Below the pieces are notes generated by a model. It saw nothing but the letters and a program-made list of their open reading frames with translations. It searched no databases and was not told the DNA's origin. Position numbers and translations under genes: made by a program. Positions 43,536 through 57,484 of a stretch of DNA of 64,000 bases are shown here, piece after piece. Origin of the DNA: JADFGZ01 sp965222345 (lineage in GTDB: Bacteria > Acidobacteriota > Terriglobia > 2-12-FULL-54-10); NCBI GenBank assembly GCA_965222345.1, contig CBDCTS010000007.1, positions 1,302,001 through 1,366,000 of the forward strand. Direction: 5' to 3'. How positions within the stretch are numbered: the first letter of the stretch is position 1; each line of letters opens with the position of its first letter.

Positions 43536-43985
43536 ATGGCATCACCTGCACCAAGAGGCAAACGGGTTGTAGGACAGATCAAACTGCAGATCACAGCCGG
43601 CAAGGCGACGCCGGCGCCCCCCGTAGGTCCCGCGCTGGGACAACAGGGCGTAAACATCATGGACTTCTGCAGAGCCTATAACGCCAAAACAGAGGGGAAA
43701 GAACTGGAAGGGCTCATCATTCCGGTGGTCATCACCGTTTACGGGGACCGTTCCTACAGCTTTATCACGAAAACTCCGCCAGCGGCGGTGTTGCTGAAAC
43801 GGGCGGCTGGAATCGCCAAAGGCTCCGGCGTGCCCAACCGCGACAAAGTGGGGAAGGTGACGGCGAAGCAGGTGGAAGAGATCGCCCGCACCAAACTGCC
43901 GGATCTGAACGCCAGTTCCCTGGAAACCGCGACCCACAGCATCCTCGGCACGGCCCGCAGCATGGGGATCGAGGTGGTCAGCTAG
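43536..43985 (+). CDS. rplK: 50S ribosomal protein L11
   Basis: A 149-residue protein of the GTPase-associated centre. Conserved blocks: VGQIKLQITAGKATPAPPVG, ALGQQGVNIMDFCRAYNAKT and a C-terminal RNA-binding domain ending in GTARSMGIEVV. ATG at 43536 lies 6 bases after GAGGAG. Starts the rplK-A-J-L set. Confidence 0.97.
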   Translation: MASPAPRGKRVVGQIKLQITAGKATPAPPVGPALGQQGVNIMDFCRAYNAKTEGKELEGLIIPVVITVYGDRSYSFITKTPPAAVLLKRAAGIAKGSGVPNRDKVGKVTAKQVEEIARTKLPDLNASSLETATHSILGTARSMGIEVVS

Positions 43986-44008
43986 CGACGGGGAGCAAGG
44001 AAAAGCGA

Positions 44009-44710
44009 ATGGCTCAAAAAAAAGGGAAAAACATCGAAAAGGCGCAGAAGGCGGTGGAGGTGAAGACCTACGAGCTTGGCGAAGCGGTCCCGCTTCTGCA
44101 GCAAATTCGCTATGCCAAGTTTGACGAAACGGTGGAGGTCGCCATCCGGCTGGGGGTAGATCCCCGGCAGGCCGACCAAATGGTTCGCGGGACGCTGGTT
44201 TTGCCCCACGGACTGGGCAAATCCAAGAAGGTGCTGGTGATCGCCTCCGGCGAGAAAGTTCGGGAGGCGGAGGAGGCTGGAGCCGATCTGGTTGGCGGCG
44301 AGGAGATGGTAAAAAAGATCCAGGGCGGCTGGACGGATTTCGAGGCCGTGATTGCAACGCCGGACATGATGAAGCTGGTAGGTCGTTTGGGCAGGATTCT
44401 CGGTCCGCGCGGCCTGATGCCGAACCCCAAGGCCGGAACGATCACCTTTGAGGTGAAAAACGCCGTGCAGGAGATCAAGGCCGGCAAGGTGGAATTCCGT
44501 GTCGATAAGACGGCGCTGATCCACGCCCCGCTTGGAAAGCTCAGTTTCCCGCCGCAACATCTGGTAGAAAACGCGCAGGCGTTGTTTTCCTCCGTGGCCA
44601 AGGCCAAGCCCTCTGCGGCCAAGGGAAGGTATGTGAAAGGAATCACGCTTTCTTCCACCATGGGGCCCGGAATTCCGATCGAACTGGCTGCCGTCGAAGC
44701 ACACACTTAA
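44009..44710 (+). CDS. rplA: 50S ribosomal protein L1
   Basis: A 233-residue L1 stalk protein, often an autoregulator that binds its own mRNA leader. Conserved blocks: TVEVAIRLGVDPRQADQMVR, ATPDMMKLVGRLGRILGPRG, LMPNPKAGTITFEVKNAV and GITLSSTMGPGIPIEL. Normal length. The leader between rplK and rplA is only 23 bases, so any L1 control site would be before rplK; none is obvious. Confidence 0.97.
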   Translation: MAQKKGKNIEKAQKAVEVKTYELGEAVPLLQQIRYAKFDETVEVAIRLGVDPRQADQMVRGTLVLPHGLGKSKKVLVIASGEKVREAEEAGADLVGGEEMVKKIQGGWTDFEAVIATPDMMKLVGRLGRILGPRGLMPNPKAGTITFEVKNAVQEIKAGKVEFRVDKTALIHAPLGKLSFPPQHLVENAQALFSSVAKAKPSAAKGRYVKGITLSSTMGPGIPIELAAVEAHT

Positions 44711-44728
44711 AAAAGAGTGGAGGGGCGA

Positions 44729-45253
44729 TTGAATCGAGAAGAAAAGAGAAAAGAAGTAGAACGGCTGCGGGGAGACTTGGCCCAGGCGCAGAACGTGTTT
44801 GTCATGAACTTCCAGAAAGTGCCCGTCGCCGAGGATTTCGAGTTGCGCAAGCAAGTGCGGGCCTCCGGAGGCCAGTATCGCGTGGTGAAGAACACGCTGG
44901 CCCAGAGGGGCGGGGAAGGAACTCCGGCCGAGCCGATCATGAAATCACTGCAGGGCCCCACCGCCGTGGCCCTGACCAATGACAGCCCCGTCGCCCTGGC
45001 CAAGGCCCTCGCCGCATATGCCAAGGCCAACCCGAATTTCACGTTCCGCGCCGGCATAGTGGAAGGGCGCGTGGTTTCCCTGGAAGAGCTGACCGGACTG
45101 GCCCTTCTCCCGAGCAAGGAAGAGTTGCTGGCGAAGGTGCTGTACCTGCTGCAGTCTCCGGCCCGCGGCATCGCCTCCGTGATGCAATCGGTGGTGCGCG
45201 ATATCGCCTCGGTGGTGGACCAGGCGGCAAGGGAAAATAAATTCAAATCATAA
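44729..45253 (+). CDS. rplJ: 50S ribosomal protein L10
   Basis: L10 anchors L7/L12 dimers to the stalk base. The body is typical: FVMNFQKVPVAEDFELRKQV, YRVVKNTLAQRGG, LALLPSKEELLAKVLYLLQS. TTG at 44729 gives the usual MNREEKRKEVE start and lies just after GGAGGGG. A GTG at 44717 would add four residues but is inside the ribosome site. The 174-residue length is normal. Confidence 0.94.
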   Translation: MNREEKRKEVERLRGDLAQAQNVFVMNFQKVPVAEDFELRKQVRASGGQYRVVKNTLAQRGGEGTPAEPIMKSLQGPTAVALTNDSPVALAKALAAYAKANPNFTFRAGIVEGRVVSLEELTGLALLPSKEELLAKVLYLLQSPARGIASVMQSVVRDIASVVDQAARENKFKS

Positions 45254-45310
45254 ATAAGCCGGTTGCGGAACAAAGTGGCCGGCTGTACGTGAGAAGGAGT
45301 TGAATCGATT

Positions 45311-45688
45311 ATGTCTGATAAGATTGCCAATATTTTGGAAGAAATCAAAGGCCTGACGCTGCTGGAGGCAGCAGAGTTGGTTAAGGCTATGGAGTCCGCC
45401 TTCGGAGTCAGCGCCGCCGCCCCCATGATGGTGGCGGGAGGGGCCGCAGCGGGCGGCGGGGAGCCCGCCGAAGAGAAAACCGAGTTTGACGTAGTGCTGA
45501 CCGGTATCGGCGGCAACAAGATCAACGTCATCAAGGCTGTCCGGGAAGTCACCAGCCTGGGATTGAAAGAGGCCAAGGACTTGGTTGACAGCGCTCCCAA
45601 GCCGATCAAAGAAGGCGTTACCAAGGCTGAGGCGGAATCACTTCAGAAAAAGTTCACCGCGGCAGGAGCGACGGTCGAGGTCAAATAA
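45311..45688 (+). CDS. rplL: 50S ribosomal protein L7/L12
   Basis: A 125-residue acidic stalk protein. The N-terminal dimer domain (ILEEIKGLTLLEAAELVKAM) is followed by an Ala/Gly hinge (AAAPMMVAGGAAAGGGEP), then the factor-binding domain with NKINVIKAVREVTSLGLKEA and LVDSAPKPIKEGV. About 240 non-coding bases separate it from rpoB. Confidence 0.97.
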   Translation: MSDKIANILEEIKGLTLLEAAELVKAMESAFGVSAAAPMMVAGGAAAGGGEPAEEKTEFDVVLTGIGGNKINVIKAVREVTSLGLKEAKDLVDSAPKPIKEGVTKAEAESLQKKFTAAGATVEVK

Positions 45689-45930
45689 CACCGCTGGACC
45701 GGTTCCGTGAATCGAAACCGCGCCGGGAGAGACCTGTCTCAGCAATTCCCGCAACGGAAAGGAGCCGTCTTCTGCGCATCGCCGGTTTTTCAGCGGGCAT
45801 CCAGGGACGCAACTTCCGCCCGCATTCTGAGGAAATCAATTTTGAGGCAAGCCACCTGGCTGGCTCTTCCTCTTGACTTGGAGAGAGTTGGCCGAGAACC
45901 CTTCTCTCTGGAAACATTCAGGAGCACTCG

Positions 45931-48900
45931 ATGGATCAGAAAGTAAATGGAGGCGGGCGGGAGCGGATTGAGTTTTCCAAGATTCGCACCCCACTTCGAA
46001 TCCCGAACCTTATTGAGGTGCAGAAACAGTCTTATGACCGCTTTCTGCAAATGAACCTGCTGCCGAGCGAGCGGGAAGACGTGGGCCTGCGGGCGGTCTT
46101 CAATTCCATCTTCCCCATCACGGATTTCAGGGGAGTTTCCCAGCTGGACTTTGTGGATTACTCCATTGGGAACTGGGAGTGCAAGTGCGGAAATCTGAAA
46201 GGGCTGCACCACTTGCGCATCCCCTGCCGAAAGTGCGGGGCGGCGATCATCACCAACCCGTATCACAGCGGCGAAATCCTGTGCGGCAAGTGCGGCACGC
46301 CCAACCGCAATCAGGTGGACTTTTGCAACAAGTGTGGCGATCCGGTTGACCTGCAACTGAAATACGACGTGGCCGAGTGCCAGGAGCGCGGCATGACCTA
46401 CGCGGCGCCGCTGAAGGTCACCATCCGGCTGACCCTCTACGAAAAGGACCCCAAGACCGGCGCCAAGGCCATTCGCGACATCAAAGAACAGGAAGTGTTC
46501 TTCGGAGAGATTCCCCTGATGACGGAGAACGGAACGTTCGTCATCAACGGCACCGAGCGGGTCATCGTGAGCCAGCTGCACCGCTCGCCCGGGGCCTTTT
46601 TCGAGACCGCAAAGCAGCGGACGTATTTCCTGGGCAAGATCATTCCCTACCGCGGCTCCTGGGTGGAGTTCGAGTACGACGCCAAAAACCTCCTCTACGT
46701 GCGGATCGACCGCAAACGGAAGTTCCTGGGAAGCATTTTCCTCCGCGCCCTGGGGCTGAAGAACGATGAGGAAATCCTGCAGAAATTTTACGGGTCGGAG
46801 ACTATTCAGCTCCAGAACAAGAAGCTCTACTGGGAAATCTCCGAGGGGCTGATTGGGCTGAAACTTTCCCATCACATCGTGCATCCCAGCACGCAGGAAA
46901 CACTGGTCCATGCCGGCCGAAGAATCACTCCCTCCACCTACAAGGATATTACAAAGGCGCGCGTGGAGCGGGTGGAGATCTCTCCGCACGACCTGGAGGG
47001 GGCCTGGCTGATGGCCGACGTTGTGGACATGGAGAGCGGCGAGGTGCTGGCCGAGGCGAACAACGAAATCACTCCCGTCCTGATCGAACGCTTTACGGAA
47101 GCCGGCATCCAACAAATCCGCGTCACGTTCCCGGAGCGGGAAGACGTCGGGACCATATTGAATCAAACTTTGAAGAAGGACAGCATCAGGACTCCCCAGG
47201 AAGCATTGATTGAGATTTATCGGAAACTGCGGCCCGGCGACCCTCCAACCCTGGATACGGCCACCAATCTGTTCGAGGGGATGTTCTTTGATCCCCGCAA
47301 GTACGACTTTTCGCGGGTAGGCCGGATGAAGTTCAACATCAAACTGGAGAGGGACCCTTCGCACGATGAGCGGACCCTGGACATGGAAGACTTCTGCGCC
47401 GTGCTGCGTTACCTGCTGCAGCTCCGCAAGAACATCGGCTCGGTGGATGACATTGACCACCTGGGAAACCGGCGCGTCCGGGCGGTGGGCGAGTTGCTGG
47501 AAAACCAGTTCCGGATTGGGCTGGTGCGCATGGAGCGGGCCATCAAGGAAAAGATGTCGGTCTATCAGGAGATGTCCACCGCCATGCCGCACGACTTGGT
47601 CAATGCCAAGCCGGCGATGGCGGCGATTCGAGAATTCTTCGGCTCCAGCCAGCTTTCCCAGTTCATGGATCAGACCAACCCGCTGTCTGAGATCACGCAC
47701 AAGCGCCGCCTTTCGGCCCTGGGTCCGGGGGGACTGAGTCGTGAGCGAGCCGGTTTTGAGGTACGCGACGTACACCCCACTCACTACGGCCGCATCTGCC
47801 CGATCGAGACCCCGGAGGGTCCCAACATCGGCCTGATCTCCTCGCTCTCCTGCTACGCGCGCATCAATGAGTTCGGCTTTATCGAAAGTCCCTACCGCAA
47901 GGTGATTGAAGGAAGGGCGGTGGATTTCGTGACCATCACCCACGCCGGCGACACGGAATTCAAGGCTGGCGACCATGTAGAGGTATCGGAGTGGGAGAAG
48001 GCCAATCAGGATGCCAAAGCCCAGGGTAAAACGGCGGTTGCTGCCGAGCCCTATTCTTTTTATCTGTCGGCTTGGGAGGAAGATAAGTACGTGATTGCCC
48101 AGGCGAACGTGGAACTGGACGAACGCGGCCGCATTATTCCGGAGCTGGTAAATACGCGCCAGGCTGGCAACTTCGTGCTGAAACAACGCGACCAGGTTGA
48201 CTACATCGACGTTTCTCCCAAGCAGCTAGTCAGCGTTGCGGCCTCGCTGGTCCCCTTCCTGGAAAACGACGATGCCAACCGCGCCCTGATGGGTTCCAAC
48301 ATGCAGCGGCAAGCCGTTCCCTTGCTCCAGGCCGAAGCTCCTCTGGTGGGAACAGGCATGGAACAGGTTACAGCGCGCGACTCCGGAGCGGTGGTCATTT
48401 GCCGCCGCAACGGGCAGGTGGAGAAGGTGGACAGCGAGCGGATCATCGTCCGGGCCGAAGGGGAGGGCGAGCCGGGAACCATGTCGGCCGGCATCCACGC
48501 CGATGTCTACACGCTGACCAAGTTCAGACGCTCGAACCAGAACACCTGTATCAACCAGCGGCCCATCGTGCGGGAAGGAGACAAGGTGCGGAAGGGGTCC
48601 GTTCTGGCCGACGGCCCATGCACGGACCGCGGCGAACTGGCCCTGGGCCGCAACGTGCTGGTGGCTTTCCTGCCCTGGCGCGGCTACAACTTCGAGGACG
48701 CCATTCTGGTGAGCGAAACGATGGTTCAGGAGGACTATTTCACCTCGATCCACATCGAAGAGATGGATACCGAATCCCGTGACACCAAGCTGGGGCCGGA
48801 AGAGATTACCCGTGACATTCCGAACGTGAGCGAATCGTTCCTGCGAGACCTGGACGAGAGCGGCATCATCCGCACCGGCGCTACGGTCAAGCCGGGAGAC

Positions 48901-50223
48901 GTGCTGGTGGGGAAGGTGACGCCAAAGGGGGAAACGCAGCTTACTCCCGAAGAGAAATTGCTGCGCGCCATTTTCGGGGAAAAAGCCGGCGACGTCCGCG
49001 ACGCCTCGCTGGTCTGCCCGCCGGGGATCGAAGGCACGGTGGTGGACGTGAAAATCTTTTCGCGCAAGGGCCAGGAAAAAGACGAGCGGGCCAAGAGCAT
49101 TGAGGCCGGGCAGGTCCGGAAGCTCGAAAAGAACCTGGAGTACCAGATTCAGATTCTCGATGACGAGCGGGTTAAGCGCCTCTCGGCCATTTTGAACGGC
49201 AAGGTGCTGCACACCGACCTGCATGATGAGCGCACCAACAAGCGGCTGCTCACCAAAGGGACGGTGCTCTCTCCGGAGACCATCCGTCACCTGAGAGGGC
49301 GCGACCTGAAACGCATGAGGCTGACGGAAAAGCGCAATCCGCGCATGAACGAGCAGATCGACGAGATTGAAGAGATGACGTCCCGCCAGATTGACGTGTT
49401 GCGCAAGATCACTGACGAAAAGGTGGGAAAGCTGAAGAAGGGAGATGAGCTCCCCCCCGGCGTGATCAAGCTGGTGAAGGTTTACGTTGCCATGAAACGG
49501 AAGCTTTCGGTGGGCGACAAGATGGCCGGGCGGCATGGAAATAAAGGCGTCATCGCCCGGATCGTTCCGCAGGAAGATATGCCGTATCTGCCCGACGGGA
49601 CGCCCGTGGAGATTGTCCTGAACCCGCTGGGGGTGCCCTCGCGAATGAATGTCGGGCAGATCCTGGAAACGCACCTGGGATGGGCTGCCCGGGTTCTGGG
49701 ATTCCATTTCTCGTCTCCCGTCTTCGACGGCGCCACCGAGTCCGAGATCAAAAAAATGCTCCGGCAAGCCAAACTGCCCTCGTCCGGCAAGACCGCGCTC
49801 TATGACGGCATGACCGGAGAGCAGTTCGAGCAATCGGTGACAGCGGGCTACATCTACATGATGAAACTTTCGCATCTGGTCGACGACAAGATTCACGCGC
49901 GGTCGATCGGCCCCTATTCCTTGATTACCCAGCAACCGCTGGGCGGCAAGGCGCAATTCGGCGGGCAGCGTTTCGGAGAGATGGAGGTCTGGGCGCTGGA
50001 AGCTTACGGGGCCGCCCACATTCTGCAAGAACTGCTGACGGCCAAATCCGATGATGTCTCCGGGCGGGCCAAGATCTACGAAGCCATCGTCAAAGGGGAG
50101 TCGGCCATGGAGCCCGGAATCCCGGAGTCGTTCAACGTGCTGATCCGGGAGTTGCAGAGCCTCTGCCTGGATGTTGAACTGATCAAGAAACCGAAGGAAA
50201 TATTCGAAGCGGCCGCGGATTAA
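45931..50223 (+). CDS. rpoB: DNA-directed RNA polymerase beta subunit with zinc-knuckle insertion
   Basis: A 1430-residue catalytic subunit. The rifampicin region (GSSQLSQFMDQTNPLSEITH, then KRRLSALGPGGLSRERAGFE) and the C-terminal active-site parts (GDKMAGRHGNKGVI, GGKAQFGGQRFGEMEVWALE) are intact. Residues ~81-143 contain an insertion with eight cysteines in four CxC/CxxC pairs (84/86, 99/102, 118/121, 132/135), placed just before LKYDVAECQERG. It should form two zinc sites at the front of the beta lobe. Such an insertion is absent in E. coli and I recall similar ones in Acidobacteriota. The GAG-type ribosome site precedes ATG 45931. Confidence 0.98.
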   Translation: MDQKVNGGGRERIEFSKIRTPLRIPNLIEVQKQSYDRFLQMNLLPSEREDVGLRAVFNSIFPITDFRGVSQLDFVDYSIGNWECKCGNLKGLHHLRIPCRKCGAAIITNPYHSGEILCGKCGTPNRNQVDFCNKCGDPVDLQLKYDVAECQERGMTYAAPLKVTIRLTLYEKDPKTGAKAIRDIKEQEVFFGEIPLMTENGTFVINGTERVIVSQLHRSPGAFFETAKQRTYFLGKIIPYRGSWVEFEYDAKNLLYVRIDRKRKFLGSIFLRALGLKNDEEILQKFYGSETIQLQNKKLYWEISEGLIGLKLSHHIVHPSTQETLVHAGRRITPSTYKDITKARVERVEISPHDLEGAWLMADVVDMESGEVLAEANNEITPVLIERFTEAGIQQIRVTFPEREDVGTILNQTLKKDSIRTPQEALIEIYRKLRPGDPPTLDTATNLFEGMFFDPRKYDFSRVGRMKFNIKLERDPSHDERTLDMEDFCAVLRYLLQLRKNIGSVDDIDHLGNRRVRAVGELLENQFRIGLVRMERAIKEKMSVYQEMSTAMPHDLVNAKPAMAAIREFFGSSQLSQFMDQTNPLSEITHKRRLSALGPGGLSRERAGFEVRDVHPTHYGRICPIETPEGPNIGLISSLSCYARINEFGFIESPYRKVIEGRAVDFVTITHAGDTEFKAGDHVEVSEWEKANQDAKAQGKTAVAAEPYSFYLSAWEEDKYVIAQANVELDERGRIIPELVNTRQAGNFVLKQRDQVDYIDVSPKQLVSVAASLVPFLENDDANRALMGSNMQRQAVPLLQAEAPLVGTGMEQVTARDSGAVVICRRNGQVEKVDSERIIVRAEGEGEPGTMSAGIHADVYTLTKFRRSNQNTCINQRPIVREGDKVRKGSVLADGPCTDRGELALGRNVLVAFLPWRGYNFEDAILVSETMVQEDYFTSIHIEEMDTESRDTKLGPEEITRDIPNVSESFLRDLDESGIIRTGATVKPGDVLVGKVTPKGETQLTPEEKLLRAIFGEKAGDVRDASLVCPPGIEGTVVDVKIFSRKGQEKDERAKSIEAGQVRKLEKNLEYQIQILDDERVKRLSAILNGKVLHTDLHDERTNKRLLTKGTVLSPETIRHLRGRDLKRMRLTEKRNPRMNEQIDEIEEMTSRQIDVLRKITDEKVGKLKKGDELPPGVIKLVKVYVAMKRKLSVGDKMAGRHGNKGVIARIVPQEDMPYLPDGTPVEIVLNPLGVPSRMNVGQILETHLGWAARVLGFHFSSPVFDGATESEIKKMLRQAKLPSSGKTALYDGMTGEQFEQSVTAGYIYMMKLSHLVDDKIHARSIGPYSLITQQPLGGKAQFGGQRFGEMEVWALEAYGAAHILQELLTAKSDDVSGRAKIYEAIVKGESAMEPGIPESFNVLIRELQSLCLDVELIKKPKEIFEAAAD

Positions 50224-50321
50224 TCGCCAGCCCGAAAGAGCATACGGGCAAGTCAATCAGGAAAGAAGCGCTGCCGTTCCAAAGCTAACTAATAGATTGA
50301 GAACCTCCCGAGGAGAATACC

Positions 50322-54527
<4,206 letters not shown>

Positions 54528-54626
54528 GCCGCCGGATCAGAGGCACGGTTCGATTGGGGCTTGCAGGATTTTTTCAGGCCGATTACCGTTAGACTGAAAC
54601 GTTGATCGAAATGCGAGGATTCGCCA

Positions 54627-55355
54627 ATGGCTACCGACACTAAGGTTCAGAAATTCGATTTGAACGACCCGATGCCGGAAGAGTTCCGCAAGCTTCTGGT
54701 GAAGCTGTGCTGCGTGGAGCACGGCATCGAGATGATCTCCCGCACGGCCATCCTGGACTTCCTGAGCAAGGTCTGGACGGTGGGAACCTACCAGGCTCCT
54801 TCGCCCTTCGAGCGAGTGCGGACGGCGAGCTATTGCTGGCAGGAGGTGGGTCACAGCGAGATGTTTTACAACATCGCCTACGACCTGGACCCGCAGCTGG
54901 CCAATGAAGATTTGCCGGTCACTCAATACGCCTTTCATATGGATTTTCCCACCTGGACCGAGCTGGCCGCCGTGAACTTCCTGACCGACCGCGTGGGCAT
55001 GTACCAGGCAAACGAGTGGGTGGACTCCAGCTACGTCGTTCTGGCGAAGATCGCTCCCTTGGTGGTCAAGGACGAACGGGGCCACACCACTCTGGGATAC
55101 GACCGGCTGGAGCGAGTCTGCGAAACGGCCAAAGGCAGGGAGGAAGCGCAGCGGGCCATCGAGAAATGGTACCCGGCGGCGCTGGATATGTTCGGGCGGT
55201 CGGAATCCAAGCGCCAGCACGAGTACATCCGCTGGGGCCTGAAGAAACGCCCGAACGGCGAGCTGCGCCGACAGTTCATCGACGCCGCCGAACCGCTGAT
55301 CGCCAAGCTCGGCCTCGACGTCCCCGACGAAAACAAGAACCGGCGGTTCTTCTAG
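54627..55355 (+). CDS. PaaA/PaaC-like ferritin-type diiron protein
   Basis: A 242-residue helical protein. Two E-x-x-H motifs are seen: WQEVGHSEMF (about residues 72-81) and KDERGHTTLG (about 151-160). Additional acids at CVEHGIEMISR and ANEWVDSSY complete a ferritin-like four-carboxylate, two-histidine diiron site. The pattern and spacing resemble PaaA/PaaC of the phenylacetyl-CoA epoxidase, but no PaaB, PaaC partner or PaaE reductase is adjacent. It may be a stand-alone oxygenase or a relative with another role. It lies directly downstream of rpoC on the same strand with no clear promoter. Confidence 0.6.
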   Translation: MATDTKVQKFDLNDPMPEEFRKLLVKLCCVEHGIEMISRTAILDFLSKVWTVGTYQAPSPFERVRTASYCWQEVGHSEMFYNIAYDLDPQLANEDLPVTQYAFHMDFPTWTELAAVNFLTDRVGMYQANEWVDSSYVVLAKIAPLVVKDERGHTTLGYDRLERVCETAKGREEAQRAIEKWYPAALDMFGRSESKRQHEYIRWGLKKRPNGELRRQFIDAAEPLIAKLGLDVPDENKNRRFF

Positions 55356-55548
55356 TTACCCAGCCCTCAAAAAACTGCGGATTCTCCGCCGCCGGCTTGT
55401 GAAGTTCACTCCGAGAGAAGAGTAAGACAAGCAGCGAGCGAACAACAGGCGGATTTTCCATGCCGTCCCTCCAAGGGTGGAAAAATCATGCCGGGGCAGA
55501 ACGTTCGCTGTCGCTTTTTGAGACGGCCTGCTGGTCATTCATTTCCGA

Positions 55549-57330
55549 CTAAGGAACAACAAAGAAATTGCGGGCCTCCGAAGCGCCTCCCTCCGGCGGC
55601 GGGTTTCGCACCACCACGCCATAGGCACCGGCCCTGTTGAGCAGCGGGGCGGGCACGTTGGCCGTGAGCCGCGTATAAACCGGCTGGAAGACGGTCTCCG
55701 GTACCAGAGTGCTTTCGTCCGGAGCGGCCGGCAGGTCCACGCCATCGAATTCCACCACGGAGCCGTCCATGAAATTGCGTCCTTCGAGCGTCAGCTTCAC
55801 GGCCTGGTTCAGCCCCTGGGCGGTGATCGGCACCAGAGCCCGGAGAAAAGGCTTGGGGTGAGGAAACCGGACGCTCCGCGGAGGGCGCGGGTCGGGGTTG
55901 GCAAAGTCGGCATGATAGGCGGTGTCGGCAAGCTTGCCGGCCAAGATCACTTGATCGACCGTCTTGCTGTTGCCGATGTCGGCCAGCGGATTCTCTCGGA
56001 CGATGAGCAAGTCAGCCAACTTGCCGGGCTCGACCGTGCCCATGTCGCGCTCTTGCAAAAACTCGGCATTATTGCGGGTAGCGGCCTGAATCGCCTGCAT
56101 CGGGGTCAGCCCGGCGTCCACCAACAGCTGCATCTCCCGGTGGAGGCTGATACCGGGCAAGACGAAAGAAGGAGTGTCGCTGCCCGCCAGCACGGTTCCT
56201 CCCGCTTGGACAAACTTGCGAATAAAACTTTGCAGATTTTCATATCCCCGGCGGAGCTGCCGGAGCTGCTCTCCGTTCAGCCGCTCCAGGGGAGTGGAAT
56301 AAAAAGCCTTCAGCCGATTGTCGGCGGGCACGTATTGCAGATTGGGGTCCTCCAGCAAGCGGGCATCCTCGGCGATCCAGACCTCCCGGCGGGGGGCGCC
56401 CCAGCGGGCTGTATTCACCAAGTCCGGCTCCAGGCGAACGTTTTCCTTAACCAGCAAGGCGACCAGCTCATCCACCCTGGCCGGCTCCATGAAGGCGTGG
56501 TAGAGCAGATACAGCGGATAGTCCACCGCGATTCCCAGCCGGGTGAAGGCTCGCAACTCCGCAGCGCGGGCAGGGTCGGCGATGGTTGCCAGGGCAACGC
56601 CGCTGGCATGAGCCAGGGCATCCACCCCCAGCTCGGCTGCCTGCCGGGCATCGATACTCCCCAGATGGGCTATGACGTTGCGTCCGGCCTTGTGGGATTC
56701 CTCTACAATGGCCTGTAGCTGGCCAGGCGTCAGTTCCGTGTACACCTTCGTCAAGGCAAAGGTGCTTGTGCCCGCACCGACCTGTTGAACCAGCCGCCGG
56801 GCCGTCTGGACGGAATCGACCGGCTGGTTCGGCGGAGTATCCCAGAGCAGCCGCCCGCCCATCGTGGCGGTAGCATTGAAGAGCCGCGGTGCGTGCAGCC
56901 GCCCGCCGGCAATTAGCTCTTTTTGCCCGAGTTGCCAGTCCCCGGAACTCAGGTCCACAACCGAGGTAACACCGTGGGCCAGGAATAACTCCGGGGCCCA
57001 ATCGTACCAGTGGACGTGCATGTCGATCAGGCCCGGCAAAATAAACTTGCCCTCAGCCGGAATGACTTGCGCCCCCGGCGGAAGCGGCACACTCCCCTTT
57101 TGACCGACGGCGGTAATGCGGTCCCCCTCGATGACGATCACGGCATCCTGCAGGGGGGCTGCTCCCGTGCCGTCAATCAGCGTCCCTCCCTCGATTACCA
57201 GGACAGGGTTCTGCACCGGACTGCAGACCGCTAACAAGGCCAGCGCAATGGCCAGTGAAAAAAGCCCAAGAGCAATCTGTCGGGTTAAGGGGTAGCAAGT
57301 CAATGGGCGCCGGGCTGCTGTGCTTGGCAT
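55549..57330 (-). CDS. exported amidohydrolase with a C-terminal beta-sandwich domain
   Basis: A 593-residue metal hydrolase. An N-terminal hydrophobic segment (IALGLFSLAIALALLAVCSP) exports or anchors it, possibly as a lipoprotein with Cys at the end. The TIM-barrel amidohydrolase core has DMHVHW, LTKVYTEL (Lys bridge), NVIAHLG, LAHASG and LAGSDTPSF, the complete metal site. The part after about residue 490 looks like an IPT/TIG-type domain (LEGRNFMDGSVVEFDGVDL). Probably a cyclic-amide or dipeptide hydrolase; substrate unknown. ATG at 57330 follows GGAGA. The next gene upstream on this strand is the PQQ enzyme's end. Confidence 0.85.
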   Translation of the reverse strand: MPSTAARRPLTCYPLTRQIALGLFSLAIALALLAVCSPVQNPVLVIEGGTLIDGTGAAPLQDAVIVIEGDRITAVGQKGSVPLPPGAQVIPAEGKFILPGLIDMHVHWYDWAPELFLAHGVTSVVDLSSGDWQLGQKELIAGGRLHAPRLFNATATMGGRLLWDTPPNQPVDSVQTARRLVQQVGAGTSTFALTKVYTELTPGQLQAIVEESHKAGRNVIAHLGSIDARQAAELGVDALAHASGVALATIADPARAAELRAFTRLGIAVDYPLYLLYHAFMEPARVDELVALLVKENVRLEPDLVNTARWGAPRREVWIAEDARLLEDPNLQYVPADNRLKAFYSTPLERLNGEQLRQLRRGYENLQSFIRKFVQAGGTVLAGSDTPSFVLPGISLHREMQLLVDAGLTPMQAIQAATRNNAEFLQERDMGTVEPGKLADLLIVRENPLADIGNSKTVDQVILAGKLADTAYHADFANPDPRPPRSVRFPHPKPFLRALVPITAQGLNQAVKLTLEGRNFMDGSVVEFDGVDLPAAPDESTLVPETVFQPVYTRLTANVPAPLLNRAGAYGVVVRNPPPEGGASEARNFFVVP

Positions 57331-57484
57331 GGTTGCATCTCCGCTGCTTCGCTGCATTGCTGGAGGTCAAAGGAGTTTTTCAATTTTCGCTCTGCACATG
57401 AGTCCGCGTCAGACCGCCCCCTGTGACGAAGTCCTCTCCCCTCCTTGATCCTCACTTGAATCCGGGCAGCTCCGTTTTTCGCTG

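Noticed and set aside
45790..48186. Very long open frame on the minus strand opposite rpoB
   Set aside because: It is antisense to a conserved gene; its translation has no recognisable motif and its openness follows from the GC and codon pattern of rpoB. The same holds for 48226-50256, 51096-53174, 53211-54521 and 5031-6527.
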